NCBI GenBank assembly: GCA_001972305.1
Contig: BDDD01000429.1
Coordinates: 351,314 to 415,313, forward strand
Origin: Cephalotus follicularis
Lineage: Eukaryota; Streptophyta; Magnoliopsida; Oxalidales; Cephalotaceae
Direction: 5' to 3'
Length of the DNA stretch: 64,000 bases
Below, piece by piece: positions 37,446 to 49,983 of this stretch (positions are counted from its first letter, which is position 1; the number at the start of each line of letters is the position of its first letter). The notes beneath the pieces were generated by a model. The model did no database searches, was not told the DNA's origin, and saw only the letters and a list, made by a program, of their open reading frames with translations. The position numbers were made by a program, and so were the translations under genes.

Positions 37446-37810
37446 AGCAAAGCGTTAGGGAGAAAAGGAGAAGAAAAGAGAAGAGGAGAGAAGGAGAGGA
37501 AGATTACCGGTCATGGAGAAGCAGCAGGGAAGCTTGCTGCCTCTCTCCCCGGTCTTCGATCTTCATTCGTCGGTATCTCTCTCTTCCTCTGGTCCGTCAT
37601 GCCTTCGCCTCTCTCCATTTCCTTTCTTTTTTAAAAAACCGACGCTCATGTGTCTCTCTCTTTTGATTAATAAGAGAAGACGTGCCTAGCGCCTTCGAGA
37701 AGGCGCCCGCGTCTTCTCCCCACCCCCCATTCCTCCCTTTTTTTCTTTTCTAAAATGACGCTTACTCGTTTTTTGCACACTAGACCTCGTAAATGTGACA
37801 TGGGGTGTCA
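37446..37810 (-). repeat. Inverted LTR tract F, right part (LTR head)
   Basis: Read on the minus strand from 37810, this begins TGACACCCCATGTCACATTT and continues into a CT/GA-rich stretch that joins on to 27880 across element G. The same order of words occurs in solo LTR E, which supports a single LTR body split by G. Confidence 0.65.
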
Positions 37811-40506
37811 AACCGGTGATAACCTTCACCGCAGTTCATGGACGAGCAGCACACTTTCTCTTCTTCACAGTCACCATCTTTCTCCATGAACACTGAAGCT
37901 TAGAGCTTCGTTTCCTGCGACACTCGTCATAGGTAGAGCTGAGCTTCGCATTGAAGTTTAGCTTTACCTATGTCGATTTCCATTTGATTTTGCTAGCAAA
38001 TCGATTGATTTTTGTTGACTGAGTCAACTAGACTGGTTAAGCGCGGCGAAGGCTGCGGGTTGATGTAGCGGCCCGAGTCATAGTGAGTCTAGACTACCAG
38101 TGGGAAGATCGAAGCTTTTGGTGGCCAGCGGTGACATCGCCGAGCCATGGATATGTCACCGGAGATCGCTGAGTAGATTAAGTGAGTCAAACAAGGCAGA
38201 AGCTGTGCTACGCATTCCTCAGCGAGTCACGAGCACAGACGAGTAGATCAGAGACATTGGAGGCTGGTGATGACGTGGACGGAGATCCGACGGGGTTGCC
38301 GCAACTTGGCCAGAGACCGGCAAAACTCTGGTGATGCGTAATTTCTGCTAGGCAGTTTGTCTGCCTAGTGTGCAAGCTTCATTACTTCCTGGTTAATTTA
38401 GTCGATATGTTTATGTTTCCATAGAGTATTTTCAGATGCTGATTTGGATTATGAGTCTAAAGGTTTAACTTCATATTGTTGGAATTAATTCATGAAATTT
38501 AGAGTATATTGCATTAGATTGCTCCATTTATCTTTATGAGTGGTATATTAATACAAGTCAGTTGCAAGGAGGAGTTATATGATAACGAGAGTAATAAGTA
38601 TAATTGTGAAATAAGCTAAATGGTATAATGAATTATAAGTCGTTAGGTGTTAATTGGGGGGAATCGGGCAAAGATGGCATCTTAATGCATAAAATAGCTC
38701 ATACATGCATTTCATGCATCTCATGTGTATACACATAGGAGACGTGATTAATGAGACATTAATGTGATGTCATTGTTGATGCGGATCCGGTATCTGATCC
38801 AGAACATTGAGGGGCTACTCTACGATAGTCGATTTCCATAATTTAGTGAATGGGACATTCCCTTCCTCTATTCCATTGTCATTGAGATTCTTATACTATA
38901 TGTGCCCTTTCGTATTCCTGAGATGTGATAGTGTTTGGGATTTGGATCCCGTATGTGATTGTGTTGATCTTTTTCCATGATTGTGATATCGGTCGAGGGT
39001 GAGGTGTACATTCTATGCCCAACTCTCCTTGGCAGGCCCATTGTCTATGATGGGGTGTTATGTGGGACTGCCACGGGCTTCCATAGCCCGCATATGCAGC
39101 ATACCATTGGTCAATGATGTGATGCTGAGTGTGAGTGTAGCAGGGTATCCATTACTCGCTTATTGGACAAGCATATTAGTGCTCAGGCTCTGGGTGATAA
39201 TGTCACCTTCCCTTATGTTTATCATTGTGATATGTGATATTGTGTTTATATTCTGATGCTGGTACCCTTATGATGTTGCTTACATGTACACCCATCGAAA
39301 AGGATGGGGTACGTGCATTTCACATGTACACCCATCGTGAGGGATGGGGTACGTGCCGCTTACACGCACGCCGTTGGTGGTTGTGGGGTGCAAGCCGCTT
39401 ACCATAGGCACTCTGCATCGGTGTATGAAGGATGATGTACACATCCTGTAGCCTATTGGCCTGTGATTATTGCTACAACTTATATATGATGATGGCATGA
39501 GATATGATGATCACATGATATGTGATGATGATATGATATATGATTATGACATTCTAGTTGTACCAGCATCCCCATATATTATGATTATATGGGTACATTT
39601 CTTGATTCTTGGTTGTTCATCACATTCGTAAAACTTGATATTTTTATGCACTCTGATTTTATTGTGCTTCTATTTGTACTTGTGGAGCTCTTACCGTGAG
39701 CATTGATATTGTTTTCTGTGGATTCTCATTTTTCTTTCTTGGGCTTATATCCTTGTTATTATTATTGTTTCTTTATCTCCATTGTTGAGTTATGAGCTTC
39801 CTTTTGTGGAACTTGTTGAGATTGAAGTTTCTTTCCATGGATTTACATTATTTTATTTGGCAGCATATACCCTTGATCATGGTATGCTCTTTTTATTCAG
39901 CACACTTGGTTCTTTGATGGATGTATCAGGGAATGCTTTGTCCCTACTCACTTAGTCATTTGGACTCCCCCCCTCCCCCTTATTTTCCCCTTTCAGATAA
40001 TAGTAAGATGGATGCCAAGTCTGTTTCAGAAGCGATCAGACCATGAGGGCATGACTACCAGAGGTTTCAACACGTGCACATCATTCACGACACCAGCATT
40101 TAAATTATGCATTTTTATGTTGTTATATAAATATTTTTATAGTTTGGTTTTGAAGGGATGAGCCCTATTTATCATTTATGCGTTATGTTTTGATAATATG
40201 GTTGAGGCGGAGCCCAACCCATGCATGTTTTCTATTTTAGTTGTAGTTTGCTGAGAGCTGAACCCACTATATCAAATGTGTTTTTCTTTACAGGAGACAT
40301 AGTCCGATAAACAGATACTAAATGACAGATTTTCGTAAAAATTTAAGAGTTATAATTATTTTTCAGGTTTTTAGAAAAATTCAACTTCATGACTTTTAAA
40401 TTCGATTATTCGGTTTCCTAAACGGTTTAAGTTATCACATTGAGGTTTCCGAAAGGGGACTTGCCACGTGATGGTCACGTTCGTCTCGGTTGGGACGGGT
40501 GTGACA
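37811..40506 (+). repeat. 3' LTR body of element D
   Basis: Plus-strand LTR sequence ending GACGGGTGTGACA at 40506. Its last 1154 bases match D's 5' LTR (16525-17689). It shares the GTCAACTCAG-rich left part and GGTCGAGGGTGAGGTGTAC words with E and F. Small open frames inside it have no recognisable protein. Confidence 0.75.
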
Positions 40507-41562
40507 ACAACCCCACTTATTAGTAAGAAATGTCTAGCTAATAAGTTTAATGGGTAAAACAATGCAATGTGATTGTTGAGTATTGACCAATATGAGCCCT
40601 AAAGTGATTGGTCAATACTGTCTGTTATGAGTTTTGAGGTTGAGTACAACTCTGAATGAATTCTAATATGATTTTCGTAGTGGGTCCAAAGTAACGGAGT
40701 AAAATTCACCTATATGAACTTAAAAGTGATGATACTTTTTAGAGAGTTGCGGTTTACTCTTGAGAGAGTTCATGAATCAGGATAAAGCACAGGGCCATAA
40801 TAGTACCGACTATGTTATGGAACTTCTCGTCGAAACAAGAGATTCATATATGTGTGGTATGTACAATTCTATTATAAAGAATAACTAGTTTAAGGCTAAG
40901 CTACATGTAATTCTTATAGAATCTTGAGATACTTACTCTAAACAAGGTTTAAATTGAAAGATACCTTGCGCTTATATAAATCTAATGATAACTCTTTGGC
41001 GCTGTGAACATATTTATTTTGTTTTGTTTTGTTTTTCCAAACAAAGTGGGGAATTGTTAAAGTTGTTTGATAAAACATATGTCTCATAGTCCCATATTGG
41101 ATAGACACATACTCTTAGAAACCTTTATATAGAGAAGGGAATCTGTACTGATAAAATTAGTACATTGGAGATAAGTGGTGGGTGTGTGACACACGTGGTT
41201 CCCGCGTGATTTTAACGTACTTTGCACTTGGCACGGTCACGGTAATGTTGGGTTTATTTTATACCAATTTATTATTTTTCAGATTTAATATATATTACTA
41301 TATTAATTTAGAATTTACTAAATTACATAATTTTAGTTTTTAAAATTTAAAAGATATGGCAATTGATAAAACATAACTGCTATGTATGAAAAATTGTTTC
41401 AATTTGAATGAAATAGTATGTCTGTTTCCATTTAAATGAAAAACAAAAAATAAAACATAGCCTTATAAATTTTCTTGTTACATAGAGAGTTTCAAAGAGA
41501 ATTTTGCAGATTTGCTATCTGTAAATTCTGCAAATCTGTAAAATTCTAATTGAGACTTGTTG
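40507..41562. other. Unassigned stretch with a possible LTR remnant
   Basis: No coding frame of note. A perfect 13-bp inverted repeat (AGTATTGACCAAT) lies at 40579-40591 and 40607-40619. Near 41042-41054 a purine run AAAGTGGGGAAT precedes TGTTAAAG, which looks like a copia polypurine tract and LTR start. It is followed by a TATA-like TTTATATAGAGA near 41126. No matching second LTR is present, so this is only a candidate remnant. Confidence 0.4.
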
Positions 41563-43987
41563 TGTAATGCCCCCTAAATGTTATAAAGAATAATTATATA
41601 AATGTGCTATGGGCCTTGAGAAGTTAATTCTCTTAATTGGGCCGAATCTGAAATGGATTTGGGGAGGAATGGTTTGGGCTGGAATTCTTTCTCCTTAGGT
41701 GGATTGGGCCATGAGAGAACTTGTGAGTAGGCCTAAAAAGGTATGGAGATAGGGAGAACAGTATTGGCCCAAGCCTGATAAGAGGTGGCTGTTTTGTGTG
41801 TAGCGTTTTCAAGACTCTTCCCCCACGCCATTATATAAATGGAGGACGCCCGTGAGACACTTTTTGGACATTCTCACACTCTCCTGTTCTAGAAAAATTG
41901 AGAGAAGAGATAGTGAAAGTGGGAGATGGGGCCTGGTGTCACGAGGAGGAAGAAGAGAAATGAATGAGCCTTTTGGGAAAGCTCGTTGCCTTCTGTGCTC
42001 CCGCATAAATCCCCCATCGCTAGGAGCTAAGGGAGCAATGAAATAGTTAAGTGGAGAAAGAAGGCTGTGGTGCGCAGCGATTGCTTTGGAAAGGAAGTTC
42101 AGAATCTAAGCAAGGACTCAGGCGATCTCCATTTTCAACCGATATCCAGGTAGGTTGCTATATGTCTGAGCACCTACCAGCATGTGTGTATTGTGTGTCC
42201 TGTGCTGTGTATAATATGTGTGTTGTTTGTTTTGTTATGTTGATTGTTTGTATGTATTGCTTGTATTATGTAATTATGTTGTGCTTGTTAGATTAGGATT
42301 TCATTGTTGATTCCTTGCCAAGGTTAAAGTATTGGTAAATGGTTTTGGTAAAGCTCAGTACTTGAAAGTGACTTAGAGCTAAATCTAAACGCTGAACCAG
42401 ACTAGTCTCCAGAGGACTCAGAGCTTCCTGACTCTAAGTCAGACTAGTTCCATGCATCTCCAGATTATGCCAGACCATGCATCTCCCGAGCATGCCAAAC
42501 CATGCGTCTCTCGAACATGCCAGATCATGCATCTCCCGAGCTGACCAGACCTAATGGTACAGTGCCCAGAGAGAGCCGAGCAGACTACCTTCTCTACTCA
42601 ATATGATCACACACATAGAATTGATAGGACATGTCCTATAGCATGGGAACTTAAGTAGTGAATTCCGCATAGAGACTATCTCATAGCAGGTGAGCCCATA
42701 AGGGGTGAATTTTGCCAGAGCAGGTGAACCTAAGGGTGAATTTCGCATGGCAGGTGAACCTTGGGCGAATCCGCTTAGAGGGTGAACCTCGGTGAATTCC
42801 GCCAGAGCAGGTGAACCTAAGGGTGAATTCCGTCAGAGTAGGTGAACCTAAGGGTGAATTTCGCATGATAGGTGAACCTGAGGGTGAATTCCGCACGATA
42901 GGTGAACCTAGAGGTGAACCTCCATAGTAAATCAGACCACCATAGGTGATAAAATTTCTCCTTTGTCTTTATGCTTAGAGTGATGGTTTGCCTTATTTTA
43001 CAGAGAAGTTGCGATAAAAGATATGTGCTTCTATGGTTGTTAGAGAACTTGAATGATGGTATGGAATATAATTATGGCATGCACGCATTTCTCTGGCACA
43101 TTCCTCTGCATATGTATCTCTACATATAGTAACCTACACAACCATGAGTTTCTGAGCCATTCTCTGAATGGGTCAGGGTCAGGGTCAGGTTCAGGTTCAG
43201 GTGTGGGTGAAGCATCTCAGTAACCCAAAGGATAAAGACCAGCGCAAGTCCCTCTCCTTGGCAGTGCAATTTTGGAAGACCGGTTTAGCAAGTGAGGATT
43301 ATGTATTTATATGACCTACTGGCTTGTGGCAGAGCGTCCTTAAGAATTTATTGTATATTTTGGGCTTATCCACATTATTATCTGGGCCTTATATCCGGAT
43401 ATGAAATAATGAAATAAGTTTTAAATTTTTGTGATGGTTGAATTTATGAATTGATATTTAATTGTACGGTATGCCATGTGTCAGGCCATGGGGCATTCGA
43501 GTAGAGTAGTCCGAGAATAAATGATGATGATGATGATTATGCTATGGACTGTGTTTTGTATTCATGCATATTTATTATTATTTCCTCCTTTGCTTGTATT
43601 GTTTGTTCCTCTGGTATGTGCCCGTATATGGGGTGACCTATACAACCCTCAGGGTTGCTGACCCATTCCTTTGAATGGGCCAGGTACAGGTACAGGTAGT
43701 GGAGGCACATCGCAGCAGCGTTAGAGACAAAGGATTATTGTGTAAGTACCTCCTCGACAGTACGCTTCCATGGACAAGAGGCAGAAAATAAATTATGTAT
43801 TTATTTTATTCTGCTTCATACTAGAATGTAATTTGTATTATTCGAACTGGGTCTGTAATCCACACATTAAATAAAAGATTTTGATTATGATTTATTTAAG
43901 TTTTAAATTTTTATGGAAATTATTAATTGATTGTACGGATCGCCACGTGTCGATTCGTGGGGCCATCCCACGTTTCGGGGCGTGACA
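41563..43987 (+). repeat. 5' LTR of chromovirus element H
   Basis: Begins TGTAATGCCCCCTAAATG and shares 1.9 kb with 47994-49842. Its last 490 bases (about 43500-43987) are a second, diverged copy of an LTR tail (TGTACGGATCGCCACGTGTC, ending GGGCGTGACA), so this LTR is 2425 bp against 1849 bp for the other. A run of 30-bp tandem units lies at 42680-42930. I see no clear target duplication. Confidence 0.75.
42680..42930. repeat. ~30-bp tandem repeat in element H 5' LTR
   Basis: About eight or nine imperfect units built on AGGTGAACCTAAGGGTGAAT plus TTCCGCCAGAGC. Neighbouring sequence (42440-42545) has another run built on CATGCRTCTCCCGAGCATGCC. The 3' LTR has the same arrays at 48868-48910 and 49010-49285 with different unit numbers. 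Confidence 0.85.
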
Positions 43988-44760
43988 GGGATATTATATT
44001 CTTGGGATAGATTTGAAACAGAGTTTAATGAAAGATTCTATCCCGAAGCTGAAGTTGATAAAAGAGGGGCCGAGTTCCTAGTCCTAACCCAAGGAGATAT
44101 GTTTGTAGCCCAATACGAGACCAAGGTTATTGAATTATCCATGATAGCTCCGTATATGGTTAACATTGAATCAAGGAAAGCCAAGAAGCTTCTTATAGCG
44201 CTTCGTCCCGATATTAGGGAGAAGCTAGTGCCCTTACATTTGAGATCCTTCTTTGATCTGGCCAACAGGGCTCGAGAAGTTGAAACTTTAACCCAAGAAA
44301 TTCAGAACTTGAGGATACAGACAGGCAACAGGAGACTTGCTCCTTCCGATGGACATTCAAGAAGAAGTTCTGGGAGCACTAGTAAATCCCAAAAGTCCAG
44401 ATATCATAGTAGCCCGAGGTAGGTGAATCTCCCCGTAGAGTTTGTAGCCCAGCAGGATCCTCAAGATTTGGAAGGCAATCTAATGGCTCTCAGCTACGGA
44501 GACAGGGTCGTGATTCACGATGAAGACAACAAAGAAGGATGACATCACAGGGAGGATCTTCCTGACCTATTGATAGCAGTCAGGATTTTATTGAACCTTG
44601 TCTACATTGTGGCCGCACTAATCATGCCTCAGATGATTGTTGGTGGAAGGCCAGTGGGTGCATGAATTATGGAGCCATGGACCATATGGCTGCTGAATGT
44701 CCCATAACAAGATTGGACCAGGGGACCAGACAGGGGCAAGGTTCGACCCGATCGCATGGA
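43988..44760 (+). pseudogene. Ty3/gypsy gag (partial), element H
   Basis: The internal region opens inside gag, with no recognisable primer site. Coding runs FETEFNERFYPEAEVDKRGAEF, then LTQGDMFVAQYETKVIELS and LRPDIREKLVPLHLRSF, matching the middle of chromovirus gag. Two zinc-knuckle-like stretches follow near 44600-44700 (CLHCGRTNHASDDCW and a diverged partner). The gag is broken in several places. Confidence 0.8.
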
Positions 44761-44799
44761 AGTTTCTAGCAAGGTCGTCCTAGTACCAGTTCACGTGGA

Positions 44800-47700
44800 G
44801 ACCGAGGCAAGCAGCCAATAGGATCAACACCTATTGTACAAGGCAGAGTGTATGCCATGGATCAGAGGGCTGCAGCGGGATCAACTTCAATGATTGGAGG
44901 TACAATATATATATCTCAGCTTATGGCACGAACCCTTATAGACTAAGACTCATCTCATTCATATATTGCATCTCATTTCATATGTCACATGGATATGTAG
45001 CCAGAGCCCTTACCCTTCGTAATGGAGGTCAGCACGCCAGTAAGAGAGTCTGTTACCTCCGAATGGGTGTGTAAATCTTGTGCCGTCGAGATTTCCGGTC
45101 GCATTCTTCCAGCAGATCTCATAGTGTTGCCGATGGGTGATCTTGATATAATCCTTGGAATGGATTGGTTATCAGCACACTATGCTTATGTGGATTGCAA
45201 CAGGTTGGTCATAACCTTCCATATGCGAGGATAGTCTCCATTCCAGTTCATTGGAACCTTAGAGCATCAGTCAGCTCGGAAGATATCTGCTATACAGGCT
45301 GACAGACTCTTAAGACAAGGCTGTAATGCTTATTTGGCACATGTAATAGATTACGGTAGATGGGTGCCAAAGATGGAAGATGTACCGGTTGTTTGTGAAT
45401 ACCTGGATGTGTTTCCGGAATAACTAACATCCTTACCTCCCGAGAGAGAGGTGGGGTTTACCATAGATCTCTTACTAGGGACAACACCCATATCGAGAGC
45501 TCCTTATAGGATGGCGCCTCCCGAATCAAAGGAATTGAAAGTACAATTACAGGAGTTACTTGATAAAGGTTTCATTAGTTCGAGTGTGTCTCTATGGGGG
45601 GCACCGGTCCTATTTTTCAAGAAGAAAGATGGATCTTTAAGAATGTGTATTGATTATCGACAGCTCAATAAGTTCACTGTTAAGAACAAGTACCCGCTGC
45701 CAGATATTGATGAATTATTTGACCAACTGAAGGGATCTTCAGTATTCTCTAAATTGGATCTAAGATCAGGATATCATCAACTCAGAGTTAGGGAAGAAGA
45801 CATTCCAAAGACAGCATTCAGATCACGATATGGACATTATGAATTCATGGTAATGCCGCTCGGGGTGACTAATGCCCCTACCGTGTTTATGAGTTTGATG
45901 AACCAAGTATTTAGTCCATATCTTGACCAATTCATAGTAGTCTTCATTGACGATATCCTGGTGTATTCCAAGTCCATGGAAGAGCATGGGAAACATTTGC
46001 ACTTGGCGTTGTAAACTCTAAGAGACCATCAATTATATGCCAAGTTTAGTAAATATGAATTCTGGTTATCAGAGGTAACTTTCCTTGGTCATGTTATTTC
46101 CAATGCCACATTGTCATTAGATCCTTCAAAGATCGAAGCAGTAAAGGACTGGAAGCGACCAACGAATGTGAAGGAAGTCCGAAGCTTTTTAGGCTTGGCA
46201 GGATATTACTGTAGCTTAGTGGAAGGGTTTTCAAGAATAGCTATACCTCTAACCAGATTAATGTAGAAGAATGTAGCATTTGTATGGGATGATAATTGTG
46301 AACAGAGTTTCCAGGAGCTGAAGCACCGCTTAATTTCTGACATAAAAGTTTGAAGTATCTATTATCTCAGAAAGACCTGAATATGAGACAAAGAAGATGG
46401 ATGGAGTTGCTTAATGACTGCAACTGTGAGATACAATACCATCCAGACAAAGCTAATGTAGTAAAGGACTCTTTGAGTCACCGATTAGCTTGCCTAATAA
46501 TGACTCATATTCAGGCACGTCCGTGGTTGATGGATAGAATCAGAGAGGCCCAAGGTAAGGATGGAGATTTGCTTAAATTATCTTTGAGCGAACATGGAGG
46601 ATTGAAGCCCAATTTCTCAATTTTGGGTGACGGGTTAGTCCGATATAAAGGAAGAATTTGTGTTCCAAATGACAAAGAACTTAAGGTTGAACTGTTGTCA
46701 CAAGCACATCGCTATAGTTTCTACGTACATCCGGCGAGTACCAAGATGTACAGAGACTTAAAGCTAAATTATTAGTGGAACAATATGAAAAGAGAAATAG
46801 CCAAGTATGTCACTTCCTATCTGACATGTTAACAAATTAAAGCAAAACATCAGAGGACAGAATCATTGCAGAAACCATTGCCTATGGCACAGTGGAAGTG
46901 GGAACACATTACAATGAATTTTGTGAAGGGACTACCCAGAACAAAGACTAACCGTGATGCTATATGGGTAATCGTCAACGCTTTACCAAATCTACTCATT
47001 TCCACGCTATCAAGACGACTTAATGTCTCACACTATTAGCCCACCTGTACATTGCAGAGATTGTGAGATTGCATGGAGTACCTATTAGTGTGGTGTCCGA
47101 CAGAGACCCTCGATTCACATCACAATTTTGGAGGAAGCTACAAGAAGCTTTTGGTACTCAATTAAATTTCAGCACAACTTTTCATCCCCAGACTGATGGT
47201 CAGTCTGAGAGGACTATTCAGACTCTAGAAGACATGCTACGAGCATGTGTTTTAGATTGGGGTGGCAGTTGGGATGACCATTTACCATTAGTAGAGTTCT
47301 AGTATAATAACAATTATCACGCCAGTATTGGTATGGCACCCTTCGAGGCTCTCTATGGAAGAAAATGAAGAACCCCAATATGTTAGTTTGAAGTTGGTGA
47401 ACAGAGTCTAATGAGACCCAAGCTTGTACAAGAGACAATTGAGAAGGCGAAGGTTATCAGAGAAAGACTTCTTTCAGCTCAAAGCAGGCAGAAGAGTTAT
47501 GCTGACCACCGCAGGCAAGAGTTGGATTTCGCTGTAGGCGATCATGTATTCATTAAAGTCTCCACGACTAAAGGAATTATGAGGTTTGGAAAGAAAGGAA
47601 AGCTAGCCTCACAATTTACAGGACCTTTTGAGATACTTGAGAGAGTGGGTACCATCGCCTACCGACTTGCCTTACCACCTAGCCTAGAAGATATACACAA

Positions 47701-47935
47701 TGTATTTCATGTCTCAATGTTGAGGAAGTATCATCCTGACCCTTCTCATGTCTTGCAATAGGAATCATTGCAGTTGAGAACGGATATGAGTTTCGAGGAA
47801 GTACCTGTCCAGATCCTCGACCATCGGATTAAACAGTTGAGAAGCAAAACCATTTCGTTGGTGAAAGTGCTATGTCAATACCATGGGCTTGAGGAAGTAA
47901 CTTGGGAGAGAGAAAAAGAGATGAAAGCTATGTAA
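44800..47935 (+). pseudogene. Ty3/gypsy pol, element H
   Basis: Protease-end words LIVLPMGDLDIILGMDWL lie near 45120. Reverse transcriptase spans 45451-46230, with [21 protein letters not shown], the FIDD active site near 45942 and [10 protein letters not shown] near 46040. RNase H is short ([17 protein letters not shown] near 46350). Integrase runs about 46680-47370, with [14 protein letters not shown] near 47085 and [14 protein letters not shown] near 47180. FHVSMLRKY follows near 47708 and a chromodomain-like QYHGLEEVTWERE lies near 47880. The whole is close to element B but a different family. About eight or more breaks are present. Confidence 0.85.
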
Positions 47936-47993
47936 CCACAATTAATCTAACCTTAGAAAATCTCAGGACGAGATTTCTTTAAGGAGGGGAGGA

Positions 47994-49842
47994 TGTAATA
48001 TCCCATAAATGTTATAAAGAATAATTATATGAATGTGCTATGGGCCTTGAGAAATTAATTCTCTTAATTGGGCCTAATCTGAAATGGATTTGGGGAGGAA
48101 TGGTTTGGGCTGAAATTCTTTCTCCTTAGGCGGATTGGGTCTTGAAAGAACTTGTGAGTGGGCCTAAAAAGGTATGGAGATAGAGAGAAGAGTATTGGCC
48201 CATGCCTGATAGGAGGCGGCTATTTTGTGTGTAGCATTTTCTAGATTCTTCCCCCACGCCATTATATAAATGGAGGACTCCCATGAGATGCTTTTTGGAC
48301 ATTCTCACAAACTCCTATTCTAGAAAAATCGAGAGAAGAAATAGTGAAAGAGGAAGATGGGGCTCGGTGTCACGGGGAGGAAGAAGACAAATGAAGGAGC
48401 CTTTTGGGAGAGCTCGTTGCCTTCCGTGCTCCAGCATAAGTCCCCCATCGCTAGGAGCAAAGAGAGCAGTGAAAGAGTGAAGTGGAGAAAGAAGGTTGTG
48501 GTGCACAACGATTGCTTTGGAAAGGAAGTTCAAAATCTAAGCAAGGAGTCAGGCGATCTCCGTTTTCAACCAATATCCAGGTAGGATGCTATATGTCTGA
48601 GCACCTACCAACATGTGTGTGTCCTATAATGTATATAATATGTGTGTTGTTTGTTTTGTTATGTTGATTGTTTGTATGTATTGCTTGTATTACATAATTA
48701 TGATGTGCTTATTAGATTATGATTTCTTTGTTGATTCCTTGACAAGGTTAACGTATTGGTAAATGGTTTTGGTAAAGCTCAGTACTTGAAAGGTACTTAG
48801 AGCTGAATCTCGAAGTGACTAGTCTCCAGAGGACTCAGAGCTTCCTAGCTCGAAGTCAGACTAGTTCTATGCGTCTCCCAAGCATGCCAGACCATACGTC
48901 TCCCGAGCTGACCAGACCTAATGGTAAAGCGCCCAGAGAGCGCCGAGAAAACTACCTTCTCTACTCAATAGGATCACACACATAGAATTGATAGGACACG
49001 TCATATAGCAGGTGAACTTAAGTAGTGAATTCAGCATAGAGACTATCCCGTAGCAGGTGAGCCCATAAAGGGTGAATTCCGCCAGAGCAGGTAAACCTAA
49101 GGGTGAATTCCGCATGGCAGGTGAACCTCGGGCGAATCCGCTTAAAGTGTGAACCTCAGTGAATTCCGCCAGAGCAGGTGAACCTATGGGTGAATTCCGC
49201 TAGAGCAAGTGAACCTAAGAGTGAATTCCGCATGGCAGGTGAACCTAAGGGTGAGTTCCGCACGGCAGGTGAACCTAGAGGTGATAGAATTTCTCCTCTG
49301 TCTTTATGCTTAGAGCGATGGTCTGCCTTATTTTACAGAGAAGTTAAGATAAAAGATGTGTGCTTCTATGGTTGTTAGAGGACGTGAATGATGGTATGGA
49401 ATATAATTATGGCATGCACGCATTCCTCTGGCACATTCCTCTGCATATGCATCTCTACATATAGTAACCTACAGAACCATGAATTGCTGAGCCATTCTCT
49501 GAATGGGTCGGGTTTAGGATTAGTTGCAGGTGAAGCATCTCAGCAACCCAAAGAATAAAGACCAGCGCAAGTCCCTCTCCTCGGCAGTGCAGTTTTGGAA
49601 GTCCAGTTTAGCAAGTAAGGATTATGTATTTATATGACCTGCCAACTTGTGGCAAAGTGTCCTTAAGAATTTATTGTATATTTTGGGCTTATCCACATTA
49701 TTATCTGGACCTTATATCCGCATATGAAATAATGAAAAAAGTTTTAAATTTTTGTGATGGTTGAATTTATAAATTGATATTTAATTGTACGGTATGTCAC
49801 GTATCAAGCCGTGTGGCCCATCTCACTATTCGGAACGTGACA
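47994..49842 (+). repeat. 3' LTR of element H
   Basis: Starts TGTAATATCCCATAAATG after the tract AAGGAGGGGAGGA and ends GAACGTGACA, 1849 bp. Matches 41563-43500 over its length, with several per cent difference by eye, so the insertion is old. It contains the same tandem arrays as the 5' LTR. Confidence 0.85.
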
Positions 49843-49983
49843 ATTTGTATCGTGGAGGTAATTTTTCAGAACCTAATACCAAACTTGATATTCAAGTTGG
49901 GGCAAATTAATCCTTCAAGGATAATGATTAAATCGTCCCTCAAGTCCGATTCATGTATACTATTACTAACAGCATATGCATAC
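49843..49983. other. Spacer between elements H and I
   Basis: 141 bp of AT-rich sequence with no recognisable gene or repeat. Its last 12 bases, GCATATGCATAC (49972-49983), abut the Tat LTR and recur at 63965-63976. Confidence 0.6.

Noticed and set aside
41054-41562. Possible copia LTR starting TGTTAAAG after a purine run
   Set aside because: Not called as an LTR: no partner copy, no clear end and no primer site; kept only as a possible remnant in the spacer entry.
49843-49983. Spacer between H and I as a host gene fragment or promoter
   Set aside because: Too short, AT-rich, with no open frame or recognised motif.
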